A stretch of 64,000 bases of DNA from positions 118,784,869-118,848,868 of the forward strand of contig CM060843.1 of the NCBI GenBank assembly GCA_030762175.1, given 5' to 3'. The stretch is from Metallyticus violacea. Its lineage: Eukaryota; Arthropoda; Insecta; Mantodea; Metallyticidae. This document shows, piece after piece, positions 39,601 to 53,632 of this stretch (position 1 is the first letter of the stretch; each line of letters starts with the position of its first letter). A model generated the notes under the pieces. The model did not search any database. It was not told the DNA's origin and was given only the letters and a program-made list of their open reading frames with translations. Made by a program: the position numbers and the translations under genes.

Positions 39601-41483
39601 TATGGGGATTTGAAGATAATTTTATTGTTTGGTTTGCAGCTTGGATACACTAAATTGTGTTGTTTGTGTGAATGGGACAGCGGACATGAAATCTCACTAC
39701 ATCAAAACTTTAATTTCTTATTTCTGAACAGAAAAGTGTATCAATTACCCCAGAAAAAGTATAGATACCGCTTCGGACTAATAAACATTTTATAACAGCA
39801 ATTAATATAACTCTGCAGAAGAAAAGTGCACAAATACGATCACTAGTACTACTAAATCCGCTGAAAAAAGCAGCATGGCAATAATTAAAAAATATTATGT
39901 TCTAATTTTCTTGGAAATCATAAAACAGAAATGTTCCTTCATATAAGTTGTGATTTCGTGAATTCATATAAAGTTGTGTGTTCCTATGTTCTGACCGAAT
40001 ATTCTTGAATAATGAAAATAGACAATTTAAAGCAAAAATCTGCTGAAATTTTATATACCAAGTTTAGAAAAGTAAAAATGAAATGTAATAAATAATTTTT
40101 TGTTTTAGAGTTATGTAACTAAATTTTTAAATAATTTTTTGTTTTTGAATTATGTAACTAAATTTTAATAACTTTTTAAGCGAGCTACAAAACTAAATAC
40201 TGTCTTATGAAAAACATTTGAAATGATTTTGAATTAAGTATAAATAATAAATACAGATTTGATTTATTTTGTTTTTGTAACACATATATTAATAATAAAC
40301 GGAAGAGGTATAGGAAAAATGTGTTAAAAGATGAAAGAATACAGTAAGTACGGAACAGGGGAATGGCCAAGCCGTGAAATGTAAAAGAAAAACTATCAAT
40401 TCTTAGACTTTAGTGCGGTTATATCTGAAAAAGTAGGGTATTCTGGAATAAATTACTTGAAGCTGACTTTTTTATAATTCAATTTATTGAAAATGCACTA
40501 GTACAAAACTTTAATGTAAAGCTTTATTTAAAATGAATAGTTAATACTTTTTGAGATCCACTGTTCCAAATAACATCTTTCACGCTATTGCTTTTACTAT
40601 CTCTACATGTAGCTTTCGTTATTTTGTTGTAGGCTCATCTGATGTTTATTACACAAATAAACTTGTATGCTTCAGCGTTGCACGATTTATTATCAATGAT
40701 AAGCGTGTTGAAATTCCATAAATGCTCTGAAGGAAAAGGCTTTCATTTTATTCTTTTGGTCACAATTACTCATGTTATGTTGCAGATAATGAAATTTCTC
40801 TTGAGCGAATCAGCTACCATTCAGCTTTATTGTTCTTTTCGCAGAAAACGTGCACTCTTATTATACAGCAGGAAATAAAGTTCTCACGGAAACTGGGAAT
40901 AACTGTGTGTCACAGTTTTCTGCATTATTAATAAAGTCTGATTATAACCTGTTACTTTACTAACTTCGGGTTAAATATTCACATTCATATTATATCATAA
41001 TTAATTACAATCCATAGATTGCATTATCGTGCTCGAGTCTCCTATACAAGAAAGTTGATTTGGATATCTTTAACGATATTCATTTCTTAAATGGTATGGG
41101 TGAGTGATAGGAAAGCACATTTATTTCTTATAGCGCACTGTTGTGCGTCGATTTCCCCAGTACTTCCTCTAAACATTGAACCTGCATTAATTGCATTATT
41201 AAACATTTTCTTGTATTACATTGCTAATGCTAATAGTGGTATACGGTAACCATTGATGTCACTCATAGAGCTGGTGCTCCATACACGGTGATGAATAAAT
41301 TTGTACCCATTGCACTCAATATATTGTCAGAGTATGAGTTTATTCATAGCTAAGCTAATTGTGGTAAGAAAAGCTTTGCTGTTGACATTATTTCTGCGGA
41401 GGCAAGTTCGCAAAAGGCATTTACAGATCTAGCCGCTAGATCCCGACTGATACACGCGTCCCAACAAAAAGCATCTTAGAATA
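36692..41483. other. No gene recognised
   Basis: No supported gene. The three overlapping minus-strand frames at 37970-38409 are a by-product of a pyrimidine-biased minus strand, not a coding signal. A 39-base duplication lies at 40090-40167 and is listed separately. Confidence 0.5.
40090..40167. repeat. 39-base tandem duplication
   Basis: Two adjacent 39-base units that both begin AAATAATTTTTTGTTTT and share GTAACTAAATTTT. They differ at a few positions, so this is older than the 38-base and 79-base arrays elsewhere in the window. Confidence 0.8.
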
Positions 41484-41713
41484 TACGAGGGTTGTAAAAA
41501 GTAGAAGCGGTTTGTTTATAACCAGTATTCCTATCATAATTATCACTCATTGCTACGCTGAGTACCATTGATGCCGTCATTGCTTCTCAAAGGACCGATT
41601 CTATTGTATGATAAGTTATCCCCTGAGTGGTTCATTAGTTTAGAGGAGAGATCGAAGTATCACAGCCTTATTCTTGTAAATATGAAGAGTTCTGGCCATC
41701 CCAGTCATAGGTA

Positions 41714-41871
41714 CCAATCAATCTTTCATAGTGATAGCAGTATGACGCCGAGTATTGTCATGCAAGAAATAGGTGCAGTATGTCGCCATTTTCCAATCAA
41801 TCTTTCATAGTGATAGCAGTATGACGCCGAGTATTGTCATGCAAGAAATAGGCGCAGTATGTCGCCATTTT
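41714..41871. repeat. 79-base tandem duplication
   Basis: Two head-to-tail 79-base units, 41714-41792 and 41793-41871, each starting CCAATCAATCTTTCATAG. They differ at a single base (AGGTGC versus AGGCGC). The reading frame at 41568-41810 (+) runs into the second copy. Confidence 0.95.
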
Positions 41872-42173
41872 CTCTACAAAGCATGACAAGATTATGTTTC
41901 AGATATGCGGAATTATCAAAATGGCCCTGAAGACTGCATAAATATCACGCTTTAGACATTGTATCACCATCACACCACATTCACCTTTGTGTAGATTTTG
42001 TTTAGAGAGATGATGGGTGGCGCCTTTTCATTGGATTCACGTTTCAGTTTTGGCTAGTATATGTGTTGCAGTGTCAGAGTGACTAGCAGGTGACGCATCC
42101 TCCACACTATCAGGCCTTTGCATAAAGGCGGAAACTCAGTGTGAAGCAGGAAATGTCTCAAAATTTCCTATTT

Positions 42174-44079
<1,906 letters not shown>

Positions 44080-44560
44080 AAATTCCGCGAGGGAGGAGCG
44101 AGATGGCAGAAGAGACTTAATATTAACTATGGGAGTTAAGTTCTCAAGTCAGTCGCGACAGGAAGCAGTCCTAACAGTGTCACAGCAGAGTAGTTAAAAC
44201 CGTCACGAAGAGTTAAAGTCAGTCAGGCAGTGCAACGTAATAGCAATAATAATCACCATCGTGTTCAAGTGAATAAATACGCGAGTGAATACAGCGAATT
44301 ATCATCCACCGAAGCACAGCATGTTTCACAATCTTCCAAGTTGTCGAATAAATTAAAAATGTTCAACCAGTGCCGAACTTCATTATTACAGTGAACAATC
44401 TCCTTCCCCCGCTAATGACTTTAAGTCATTAAAAACAGTCCAAAATTCCCCTGAGACGCCTATCCTCTGCGTTGGAACCAGAGGGTTAGGAAACATCGAA
44501 CTCATGACTCCAAGATCCGAGGCAAGACAAGAAGATATCAAATCATCCAATTAAATAAAT
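44080..44560 (+). mobile_element. Possible LTR-retrotransposon LTR/leader relic
   Basis: The stretch has the texture of an arthropod LTR R/U5 and leader region. It has many CAGT and GTCAGTC repeats, GTTCAAGTGAATAAATACG, an AATAAA, then a TTCATTATTACA segment. After that come GTGAACAATC and a CCCCTGAGACGCCTATCC block. No second LTR, gag or pol is present. The assignment is from general resemblance only. Confidence 0.25.
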
Positions 44561-45521
44561 AATAAATCACCAACATCCTAAAATAACCCATACACGATAA
44601 ATACCGTTCCCAAAATTGTCAACCAACGCAAGGGCATAATTACGATTACAAAATTGTCGACCAACGTATGCCCAATAAATATAGTTCCCGAGTGTCATAG
44701 CCCGATGCAGCAAGATATGATCGTCACTTACCGTAAATCATATGACATTCTCTATCGGCACGAATGATAAAAGTTTGCTAGGTATGGACTCATGATCAGG
44801 AGTTCAACTTCCGAAAAGACTATTCTGCCTAGTTATTTTTTCCCCATTTTTTCTTTCACAGGCTTTGTTAGTGGCCAATAGATCTGCATTTCCTGTAACA
44901 ATGGGCAGTCGCTTCACTCGTTACTATGTAATGCTGCAAGTATGTTGCCACTACATTTTTACAACCTTCGTACTAGCCTTTATATGTGGCAACATTGCCT
45001 AACACCTGCCGGACTGAGTAGTGAATAGGTTGATAGTGTGTTATGAATAGTGCTGATTCACTTGTATGCTTTGATATATGCATGTTCTAAATGAAACGAC
45101 AGTACTATTGCAGTATCTATCACGCCGTTAAAAAAATTGATGAAATTAGAAAAGACTCCCCTTTTTGTCTTCCACTGTGTTGAAATATGTACAACAGTAA
45201 AAGTATTGCAGAAACATATAAAAGAGACACAGTAAATCAAGAGAAGCCAATATTGATTTATGAATGTATTTAATATACTTTGAATATTCGCAATATCTCG
45301 CATATCTTATGTTTCATATTAACCTAATTTTCTGAATGCGCGCGCACCGTATAGTGTTTTTATTGGGAACAAAGAAACACGAGCTAGTATTGTACTTTGC
45401 TGAAAAGGAAAACATTTTACTCTGCTGTTGTCCAGATATAACAAATTGAAATTGGCTCGTGAAAGGAAGAAAGAAATATTTAATGAAATTAAAAGCCATG
45501 CAGAGACTAAACCGACAAGTT

Positions 45522-45806
45522 GTTGATTTTGTTTATTTATGGACGTCTTTAACAGCTCAGATCATCAGCGTCCCATTCAATTAGGGGCGTGATATGCATG
45601 ATAAATTTTGCTCAGAGGTCTCTTCTTTCAGGCTTGAGGTTCTTTTATATTCCGTAAATCTACTACATGAGATCCACGGCTTTTACTTCCTTTTCAAAGG
45701 AAACCAGGACTTTTATGCCGGAAAAAATCCACCGATCCTTGCCAGGATTGAACCCGCGATCTTGGGTTTAGGTAGCAAATATGGTTACCACTTCACAACC
45801 CTGACC
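45522..45806 (-). repeat. SINE family A, full-length copy A7
   Basis: The minus-strand copy has body blocks (GTCCCATTCAATTAGGGGCG, TTCAGGCTTGAGGTTCTTTT) and a head with B-box-like GGGTTCAATCC at about 45750. The head end is diverged (CCCTGACC). The reading frame at 45594-45836 (+) is its antisense shadow. No exact target-site duplication is seen. Confidence 0.85.
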
Positions 45807-46370
45807 AACTTACCTGACAAGGAGAGATCGCGTTAACAGATACAGGAAGCAAAGTCAAGCTGGTTCACCTATTACCTAAAAGTTAACACTACGAGTCATC
45901 AAATATGTTGCCATGATCAACACAAGATCCTGTTAAAATTCATTTCCAGTAAACCAGTAACATATTCTTTGTTTGTTTTCAGTACCGAGTTACACTCTTT
46001 CTGTAACAAACTCTCAATGCTTTCACCTGAAACGCGGGGAAAAAATCTACAATTTATTTAAACCATCATATGTTTTATATTTGAAAAATGCTACATTTCA
46101 TTATGTTTCAACTTCAATAACTTCATTAATCTTCTACAATGACACGTGTGAGGAGGCATGTAAACATAAAGGACATGAGGGTATTCTGTAACTTAACAAA
46201 CGGAATTCATCCCACTTCTGTTAACCCTCGAATAATTACTTAAGCTACGTCTGTAGGTTATATATATTTCGCGGACAATTACTGAACTACCAGCATGTAC
46301 TGTCAGATCAGAGTTAAAATAGTTTTGCACTTTTTCTAAACAGCAGTGCCATGCTCTTATAACTACTTGC
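45807..46370. other. No gene recognised
   Basis: No supported gene or repeat. The reading frame at 45973-46191 (+) has no recognisable domain. Confidence 0.45.
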
Positions 46371-46425
46371 ACCGCCTGTGGTGCCTCTGTAGTTAAAACG
46401 GACGTTAAACACCATTAAAAAAACA
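46371..46425 (+). repeat. SINE family B, tail-only copy B3
   Basis: Only the last 55 bases of the family remain: CACCGCCTGTGGTGCCTC, then GTTAAACACCATTAAAAAA. ACTTGCAC occurs at both junctions (46365-46372 and 46428-46435), a likely 8-base target-site duplication that slightly overlaps the start of the element. This is an extreme 5' truncation. Confidence 0.8.
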
Positions 46426-46496
46426 TCACTTGCACAAATAATTATACATCTGTAATCACAGTTTTTTCCCCTAATCTGAGACCTTAGCATTTTATT

Positions 46497-47840
46497 ACGC
46501 GGGTCATTCCATAAGTCATGGCAACAATGTATAGCTTGGAATAATGCGACACCATGTGCATTGAACCGGTAAGGCAGCATGTATCTGAATATCAACATAA
46601 AATAGGATTCCGGTACAGGAGGTCATGGCCACGCATTGGAACTCTGTGTAAATTTATTGTGCACGAGTACAAATAGAACACAAATGAACCAGAATCAACT
46701 ACTGTCCGCCAGTGCATCCACACAGCGTTGCCAACGATGGGGAAGGCGTTGACATTGCCATCAATGCCATCAATGTGGGCCACCTATCGCCGATATGCCG
46801 TGAGGATATCCGCCCTGTTTGCAAAGCGCCTCCCACGCAATGGTTTCTTCAGTTGTGGAATGAGGTCGAAGTCGCATGGACTGAGTTCTGGTGAGTGGGG
46901 TAGAATTTCCCACTCCCACCGCTGTGCACAATTCTTGATGACGTCTGCAGGTGGGCTGTAGCGTTATCATGGAGTATGATTGCATTATTCAGCAGTGCCG
47001 GACGTTTTCGTCGCAGATGGTACAGCAGAAAGTTGCGGTAGTATTGGGCACTGACGGTGTGGCCGTCCCTAACAGGTTGACACTCCAGAATACCGTGGCT
47101 GTCATACCGGAATGAGCATGACTTTCGCGGGTGTTGGATTCTGTCGCAACTTATGTCGTCGTCGTGAACCTGGATAACGTCATTCTGCTGGTTGGGTCTT
47201 CAATTCTGCTTCATACACTCGTGCCCAGGTTTTAGCTCATCCCGCTCAAACCGCTCCAGGTTGATAAGGCTGGACTCATATCTGCACCTCTGTTAACTGG
47301 TGTGGTACCCGTTTTGAACACTTCTTGCGCACCTTCAAGGGGCTGCCCTAAAATCCGGAACACTGTTCCCCTCGACATACCCGCCCGTGCCATTAATTCC
47401 CGCACAACGTCGTTGCTCTGTTAAACATTGTTCAATAACAACCACGGACAGGTCAGTACGGGCAGGCGTCGGCCGCCCACTCCGAGGCGAGTCTGTCGTT
47501 GCTGCGCGTCCACTCAACGTGCAACTGTTCGATAGGGCAATGCCCTATCACCCCACAGTTGCTCGTAGTTCCTCATGACACTGATTAGCATTTCTGCCAG
47601 CGAGAAAAGCAACGTTCTCGTATGCTCGCTTACCTCCATCTTGTAGCACGACAAAGCTCAAACTGAAAGTTTCAGGCGCTGGTACAGAGCCATCCTCGCA
47701 TGCGGTCGCAATCTGTCGGTTGATTTCGGTAGTGTTTGCCGCTGGCGTTCGAATGTAGTTACTGCGATTGCGGTGATGCCACATGTTCGCACAATACACC
47801 ATAGTTGCCAAGACATATTCTGCTATATCAACCTTCCTCT
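46497..47840 (-). pseudogene. Mariner-family transposon, nearly complete but frameshifted
   Basis: On the minus strand the pieces appear in transposase order. First comes an N-terminal KRAYENVAFLAGRNANQCHE block, then ALPYRTVAR. Next come SPRSGRPTPARTD and LMARAGMSRGTVFRILG, the helix-turn-helix region with the usual SGRP linker. After these come TVSAQYYRNFLLYHLRRKRP, IILHDNATAH (the catalytic HDNA block), LSPCDFDLIPQLKKPLRG and RRFANRADILTAYRR. This needs several frame changes and crosses stops, so no active enzyme is made. The length of about 1.34 kb is normal for mariner. The low-coordinate terminus (GGGTCATTCCATAAGTCATG, about 46501) has a partial inverted match near 47813-47825 (GTTGCCAAGACATAT), so the ends are approximate. 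Confidence 0.8.
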
Positions 47841-49536
47841 CTATCACAATGTGGTGGATCTAAATATATTATAGTATATTTCAAAGTATTTCCATCAATA
47901 TCGGTTTCTTCTCAGTAGAATGCTGTTAAAAGAATATGTTCCCCGACAAACGTTTATTTCTTACAACATAACTATTTTTAACAAAGAAGTTTTAAGTGAA
48001 AATGCATAAAAAAAAAAATCTCCACACTTCATTGTAAAAAAAAAAAACAAAAAAAAAAAACAAATAATTAAAACACTTTAACAAAAAAAAAAAAATACAT
48101 AAAACATTACCAAATTTAAAGGACAAAATAAGTAAACTTCGGGATACTCCGCTCCGTTTAAAGAATTTTTACGGCGTAATTCACTATAACGGAATATTTG
48201 TCTTATTTTCGGTTTCCAATAAATATACGACAAATATTTAGAAAGATTACCGTCCAGTCTTCTTCAGTGGAGTTGAAACTTCTTGAAACTTTTCATAATC
48301 CATTAAAGATCTTATTTGTGATCTTATAAACACTACTTATTTAAATTTAGCATCGTTAATTTTGGGAAATTTCATTTTAATTACTTTCATTAAAAGTTTT
48401 AAAATTCACAGTTTAGTATGTAACAAGATAAAGTGTGTAACAAGAATTTTCAGTTTTAACTAATAAAAAAAATTGACTTATTTTTCCGTTCAGGAGTAAA
48501 ATATTATTTTGGTGCTAATTTCAAATCAAATAATAAAGCTATCAATTTCATGGGTTTTTTCAGTTATACTATCTTTTTATAGTAACCATTTTATATGATC
48601 TTGTTTTCTTTCACCCCAATGGTGGAAAGGACTACACGTCTTAATTTACAAAAATAGCCTTCAAAGTAACCTTTGTTGAGGCTATAAGCAATCGCCATTG
48701 ATGCGACTGTTATGTAGGTTAATGTCTTCTAAAATATTTGTAAAGTCTGTTAACATCTATTCTTTATATATGGTCATCAAATCTTCCGGTAATCGTCAAC
48801 ATTCGAGGAGGCATTAAGATTTCTTTGTTTTCTTCATTTCTTTTATGGTCTGGCATGACACTTTCATAAAGGTCTACTGGTGTTGCTATCAGTTTATAAA
48901 ATTTAATCTGTGAACATAAGCGCACAAAGTATAAGAGAAGAGAAGTTGAAACAATTGAAACACCAGCTTGGACTCCATGCTGCTCAGATCTTACCCCACT
49001 GCACTTTTTCCTGTGTGATTTTGTGAAGGAAGAAGTGCACAGTACACCTGCTAAGAATTCGGATAAATTGCGATTGAAGATTTATCAGACCAGTATTATT
49101 TTTTTTAATTAAATTCAATTCACTATGAAATATAGTTCTCTTAATATGTTAAAAATGCAAACAGAACAGACGCTATAAATAGTAGTGCTAGGAAAAATTC
49201 AATATATGTTTTTATTTCAGCTTTAATATGTATGAAATGTCCATTATTTTTCTTGCAGCAAACATCAGGTATGTTATTTTTATGCCTAACCTATACAACA
49301 CCTGTTAAATTATAAAAGAAAAAAGTAACGTTTACTGAGATTTCGCAGCAACCTGTGTAGTATATTTTTATTAATTGTTCTCTAGTGAAAGTGTCAAGAA
49401 GGATAAGGAAGTGGTAAGGGGTGAGATGAGTGATGTAGCAGAAGTGGAAGAAAATATTTTGGCCTCACGTGAACGCCCGAAATGACTGGAGGGGGAGAGG
49501 GAGCGCGCTAACTGCTATTTGAAATGCAGGTCGTGG
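47841..49536. other. No gene recognised; A-rich tract
   Basis: Two A-rich clusters at about 48006-48060 and 48083-48095 contain several runs of 10 or more A. The rest is AT-rich without a supported gene. Confidence 0.5.
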
Positions 49537-49566
49537 CGCAAACGATTAGGTCGCAAACGATTAGGT
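49537..49566. repeat. 15-base tandem duplication
   Basis: CGCAAACGATTAGGT occurs twice in direct succession with no mismatch, inside a locally GC-richer stretch (about 49.46-49.62 kb). Confidence 0.9.
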
Positions 49567-49980
49567 CGTCATCTCCTTACCCCGCACCTCGCGTTGCTAC
49601 GTGGAATACTGGATGACAACTCTGGTTGGAAGGGGAGTCCCATCATGTTCTTCCTGGCAAATGGACCAAATAGAGAAAGAAGGAAAAATACACTTTAATA
49701 GAGGCCTGCAGTTGCGGATGTTTTCTGATGTGTAGGGAGAATAGAGACTTCCGGATTCCAATTCCAACAGCGCCTGTTTCATACTATACCCAACTTCATA
49801 CTTATTCTCTTCTTTATTGTTTTTTGGCTCTTTCCTGTTCTCTTTTATTCTTCAGTAATAACTGTAATAGTTTCATTACAATTGGCACTTATGGATGACA
49901 GAAAAATAAATTATTAGTCCTTTGCCCCCAGTGCAATCTAGAATGATGATAAGGTATTACTTGGTCGTGAAATGGGCGGG

Positions 49981-50196
49981 TTTTTTTTTTTTTTTTTTTT
50001 TTTTGCTCAGGTAACCCCGCCCCCTTTTTCCGCGTATGGGATTGTTTAATATGTCTTGAATACGACACGGAACCTGCAGTATTAATTCCCTCTCGGGGGA
50101 ACTGGGCTCGAGGTTTTTACGTACCAAAAATATATATTGACCAGCAAACCTCTGACCCGAAAAGGGTGCATTGCTTTCAGACCACGTAGGCCGACT
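49981..50196 (-). repeat. SINE related to family A (family C)
   Basis: The minus-strand layout is a tRNA-like head (AGTCGGCCTACGTGGTCTGA at the high-coordinate end, GGGTCAGAGGTTTGC), then GGTACGTAAAAACCTCGAG and TTCCCCCGAGAGGGAA, ending in a 24-base poly-A (poly-T at 49981-50004). The block order is that of family A, but the 3' half and tail differ, so it is a separate subfamily or family. No target-site duplication was found. Confidence 0.65.
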
Positions 50197-50708
50197 AATT
50201 TTTAGTTTCTATTGCTTTATAAATTCTTGTATATATAAAACAATAAAGAAGCAGATAAAGGATAAATTACTTGGATGCAGATTTTCTCTCGCTATATTTC
50301 GAACTTCTTATATTCTTCTAAGGCAAAAAACAAGTGAAGGTGTTAAAAATGAATGTTTAATTTCGAAGGTAACGTAATACCTTCACTTGTCTTCTTGCTT
50401 TAGAAGAACTGAAAAAGTTCGAAACGAGAGATAATCTCTGTCTACCTAAATGTTTCATCGTTTTTCTGCTTCTTTAGTTATTGTTATTTTAATTAAATTG
50501 TTCACAGTATTCATTTATTTTTATTTGTATTACATATTTATTTATTTGTTTACATATAGAAAGACAAACTTCAGTCTTGTCGTAACTGAAATTAACCACT
50601 TCTGTTTTATTTTGTTCATTTCAAAAAATTCTAATTTTTTATACATAAACATCTTATTAACTTCACTAAGTGTAGAGGGATTCCTCTCCTTATAATGATT
50701 CCATAAAC

Positions 50709-50933
50709 CAATCCCGGCCAGGATCAATGGATTTTTCTGGCTTAAATATCCTTCCTTCAGAAGAGAAGTAAAGCTGTGGGTCCCTTGTCGTAGATTTACG
50801 AAACGTAAAACAACCTCAAACCTGAAAGAAAAGGCCTATGAGCCAATCTTATCGGCCGTTTCATGCCCTGAATTGCATGGGGCGCTGATGATCTGAGATG
50901 TTAATGAGCGTCTGTAAATAAAATCAACAAATA
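50709..50933 (+). repeat. SINE family A, 5'-truncated copy A8 with TSD
   Basis: Starts at the end of the B box (CAATCCCGGCCAGGATC), so most of the tRNA head is missing. The body continues to an AAAATCAACAA tail. An exact 11-base target-site duplication, ATTCCATAAAC, lies at 50698-50708 and 50934-50944. The truncation therefore happened during insertion. Confidence 0.9.
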
Positions 50934-50944
50934 ATTCCATAAAC

Positions 50945-53096
50945 TATTTCAATGCACCTTATCAAATGCTTTAATAATTTTCATAGCTCTGTGTTTATTT
51001 TTATTATTATTTTTTTTGTGTAATTTAAATATGTTATTTGTATACCTTCGTCTGATTCAAATTCCACATTGCTTTTCTGTTAAAATCGTTTCTGATATTG
51101 TTTTAGTAATTCAATAATTACTTTTGTGTATATTTTACACGTTGTATTTAGAAGTGATTTCCCCTAAAATGTTCACAAACTGTTGTATATCTTGGAGTAG
51201 TTTTACGCTGTTCCTAAAACTGTAACTGAGTTACCTATGAGCCAAGTCCCCTAAAATGCTTGTCCATACAATGCAGTACCAAAGTTATTCGAATTGTTCT
51301 ATATATTTATAATGTACAAAATCTGCCTCTTTTCTACATAATATACTAAATCCCCTCAAAACCCTCATTCCTCGAAACCCCTTCCCCAATAAAAAAATAA
51401 TGCAACTTTTTAATTGGGTAAACAATACTGCCCATTAAGATATTTTTTCGGAGGTAATTGCGTTTCTTATAGGAAATTTGCTTTTTTTCCCCTCCATATT
51501 TACTCCAAAACTGGAAACTTCATTCAAATAGTAACTTGTTAAGTAATTGAATAAATAGGCAAACAGTGTGCTATACACCACACTTATTTACCTTTGTTCT
51601 TGTTGATATCTCTGACTCTCATTTAGCTACAGCTTTCGGTTACTATTGCCTTTTTTCTCTTTGCTGTTATTTAACAATTAATGTTACTAGTGTATCAAAA
51701 TTCGTTTATGAAATATTAATATCTAGTAAGCCCTAAAAGTTAGTATGTCATACTATTAACTAATACTAATAGTTAAAATGATATATTTGATGTAGTGCCT
51801 CCGAATTACTACTATAACATTTTTCTTATGGTAGGGCTCTATTGACAAAAGTTATCCAATCAGTGAAGGGAGGAGAGTCTGCGCACAAACCGTTAGCAGT
51901 GTATCCGCCAACAGATTGCCCTGTGACGTCAGAATTCAGAGTTTTTCTACCTCGCCACATAAAGAACGCATATTATTTAGGGCAAACACGAAACACGCGT
52001 CTGGCATTCAGATACTCTACAATGTTTTATTTAGCATTGTTCTTTATTAATATTTGGAGAGTTTCCATTTAATATTACAGATGATACAATCAGAAATGCT
52101 TTAAATTCATTGCCAAGCCAATATATACCCTAATGCTACAGGTGAATTTCTTTTAAAGCACTTATCATTAGTGTAGCTGACATGGTTTATTTTGAATATT
52201 TATGATGTTAAATGTCCTTCAGTTTCACTCCATATAGCTATGTTACACTATTCCGTTTAATTAATATTTATGTATAATAATATGTTTTATGAATTAGCAC
52301 AAAATATTCATTGTCACTGACAAATGACCATAAAGCCAGAAAAATACGGTAGAAAAATATCGCTACACATATTACAGATTATTTAAATATAAATATTACT
52401 ATAGAAAACAAATAAATGCACAAATATATCAAGCATATTAACCCATATATTAACAAATTTCAGTATTTAAGAAAATGTGGAAAGCTAAGTATTTTATTTT
52501 TATAATATATTATTTCATAAGAGACATGTAACTTACTGGCCATTATTTGTAACATCAGAATGTAATCTAACAAACAAATCCACAAAACTGAAACCTTGTA
52601 CAATCTTTTGTAAGTAAATCATATTAGAAAATAAAAATACTTACTTTTATAAAAGTAAACAGTAAAATTTTAGGAAAATTAATAGCCATTGGAATAAAAT
52701 TGAAAATAATATAATTACAAAATTGTGCAATTCTGAAGATATACCGTACTCTTTGCATCCATGCACAAATTTTGACTTTGGTAGTCTCGCATTAAGAGTA
52801 TCTGATCAGTCATTGTTATTTAACAAGCGTAATCACACCGTAGCTGAAAATACGTGAGCAAGTGTGTCGATAAGCGTACACACTCGAGTCTGTACCTTGA
52901 GTACGGAATATTCTATGCTGGCGTACTTTCACTGTAAGCACTGCTCGGCAAGTCAAATCATGCAGTAAACATTAGTCAGTAAATTGATGTTATTAGATAG
53001 TACATATTTTCTCTTTGAAATTAACCGCTGACTATGAGAGCACAAATTCCGGAAGAAGAAACATTTTAGGTTTTGACTTCAAGTTCTACACGTTCT
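50945..53096. other. No gene recognised
   Basis: AT-rich DNA without a supported gene or repeat. The reading frame at 51842-52072 (+) has no recognisable domain. Confidence 0.5.
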
Positions 53097-53108
53097 CATC
53101 AAGTGTTA

Positions 53109-53397
53109 TTACCGCCACAGGAGGCCGACGTCGTTAAGGCGCGGACTCGTGAGCGGGAGGTCTGGGATTTGAATCCTGCCAAGACCGTCCTCCCTGACTG
53201 AGGTTCTTTCCAGGTTTTCCTCGGTCCTCATAAATGGCAAATGCCGAGGAGGACTCTAAACTTAGGCCTGAAACGTTTCCTTCCTTAAAAATCCTTTCCC
53301 AACATATCATTTCATTTCATGTATCTTCAGAAATCACCGCCTGTGATGCTTCAGTAGTAAAAAGGAGCGTTAAACACAATTAGTTAATTAATTAATG
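53109..53397 (+). repeat. SINE family B, full-length copy B4
   Basis: Has a near-complete head (GTCGTTAAGGCGCGGACTCG, degraded B box GATTTGAATCC), body and tail. The tail drifts into TTAGTTAATTAATTAAT. It is flanked by CATCAAGTGTTA (53097-53108) and CATCAAGAGTTA (53398-53409), a 12-base target-site duplication with one mismatch. Confidence 0.88.
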
Positions 53398-53474
53398 CAT
53401 CAAGAGTTACATTCTCATTCTCGTATGCAGATCTCCCATGTTCTCTGCACACTGTCTGGGGGACTAAGTTTCTT

Positions 53475-53632
53475 GTACATCGCGTAACTTCCGTTGACTT
53501 TTCAATACACGGAATGCAAGTTCGAATAACCTCCACTCATGTAGTCTCTCTTCATGTTTGACCAGGTTGTGACTCATGTCTGCAAAGACTCCGTGCGCAG
53601 AAAAAAAGGGGAAAAGCATTCGTAACAAATAC
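53475..53632 (-). pseudogene. C2H2 zinc-finger-like relic
   Basis: One minus frame reads HGVFADMSHNLVKHEERLHE and continues LFELAFRVLKSQRKL. This is close to the finger core (K/GVFADxSxLxxHxRxH) followed by a second finger with its cysteines lost. The first Cys pair is also missing. About one and a half fingers remain without stops, but no complete finger. A chance match is possible. Confidence 0.3.
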
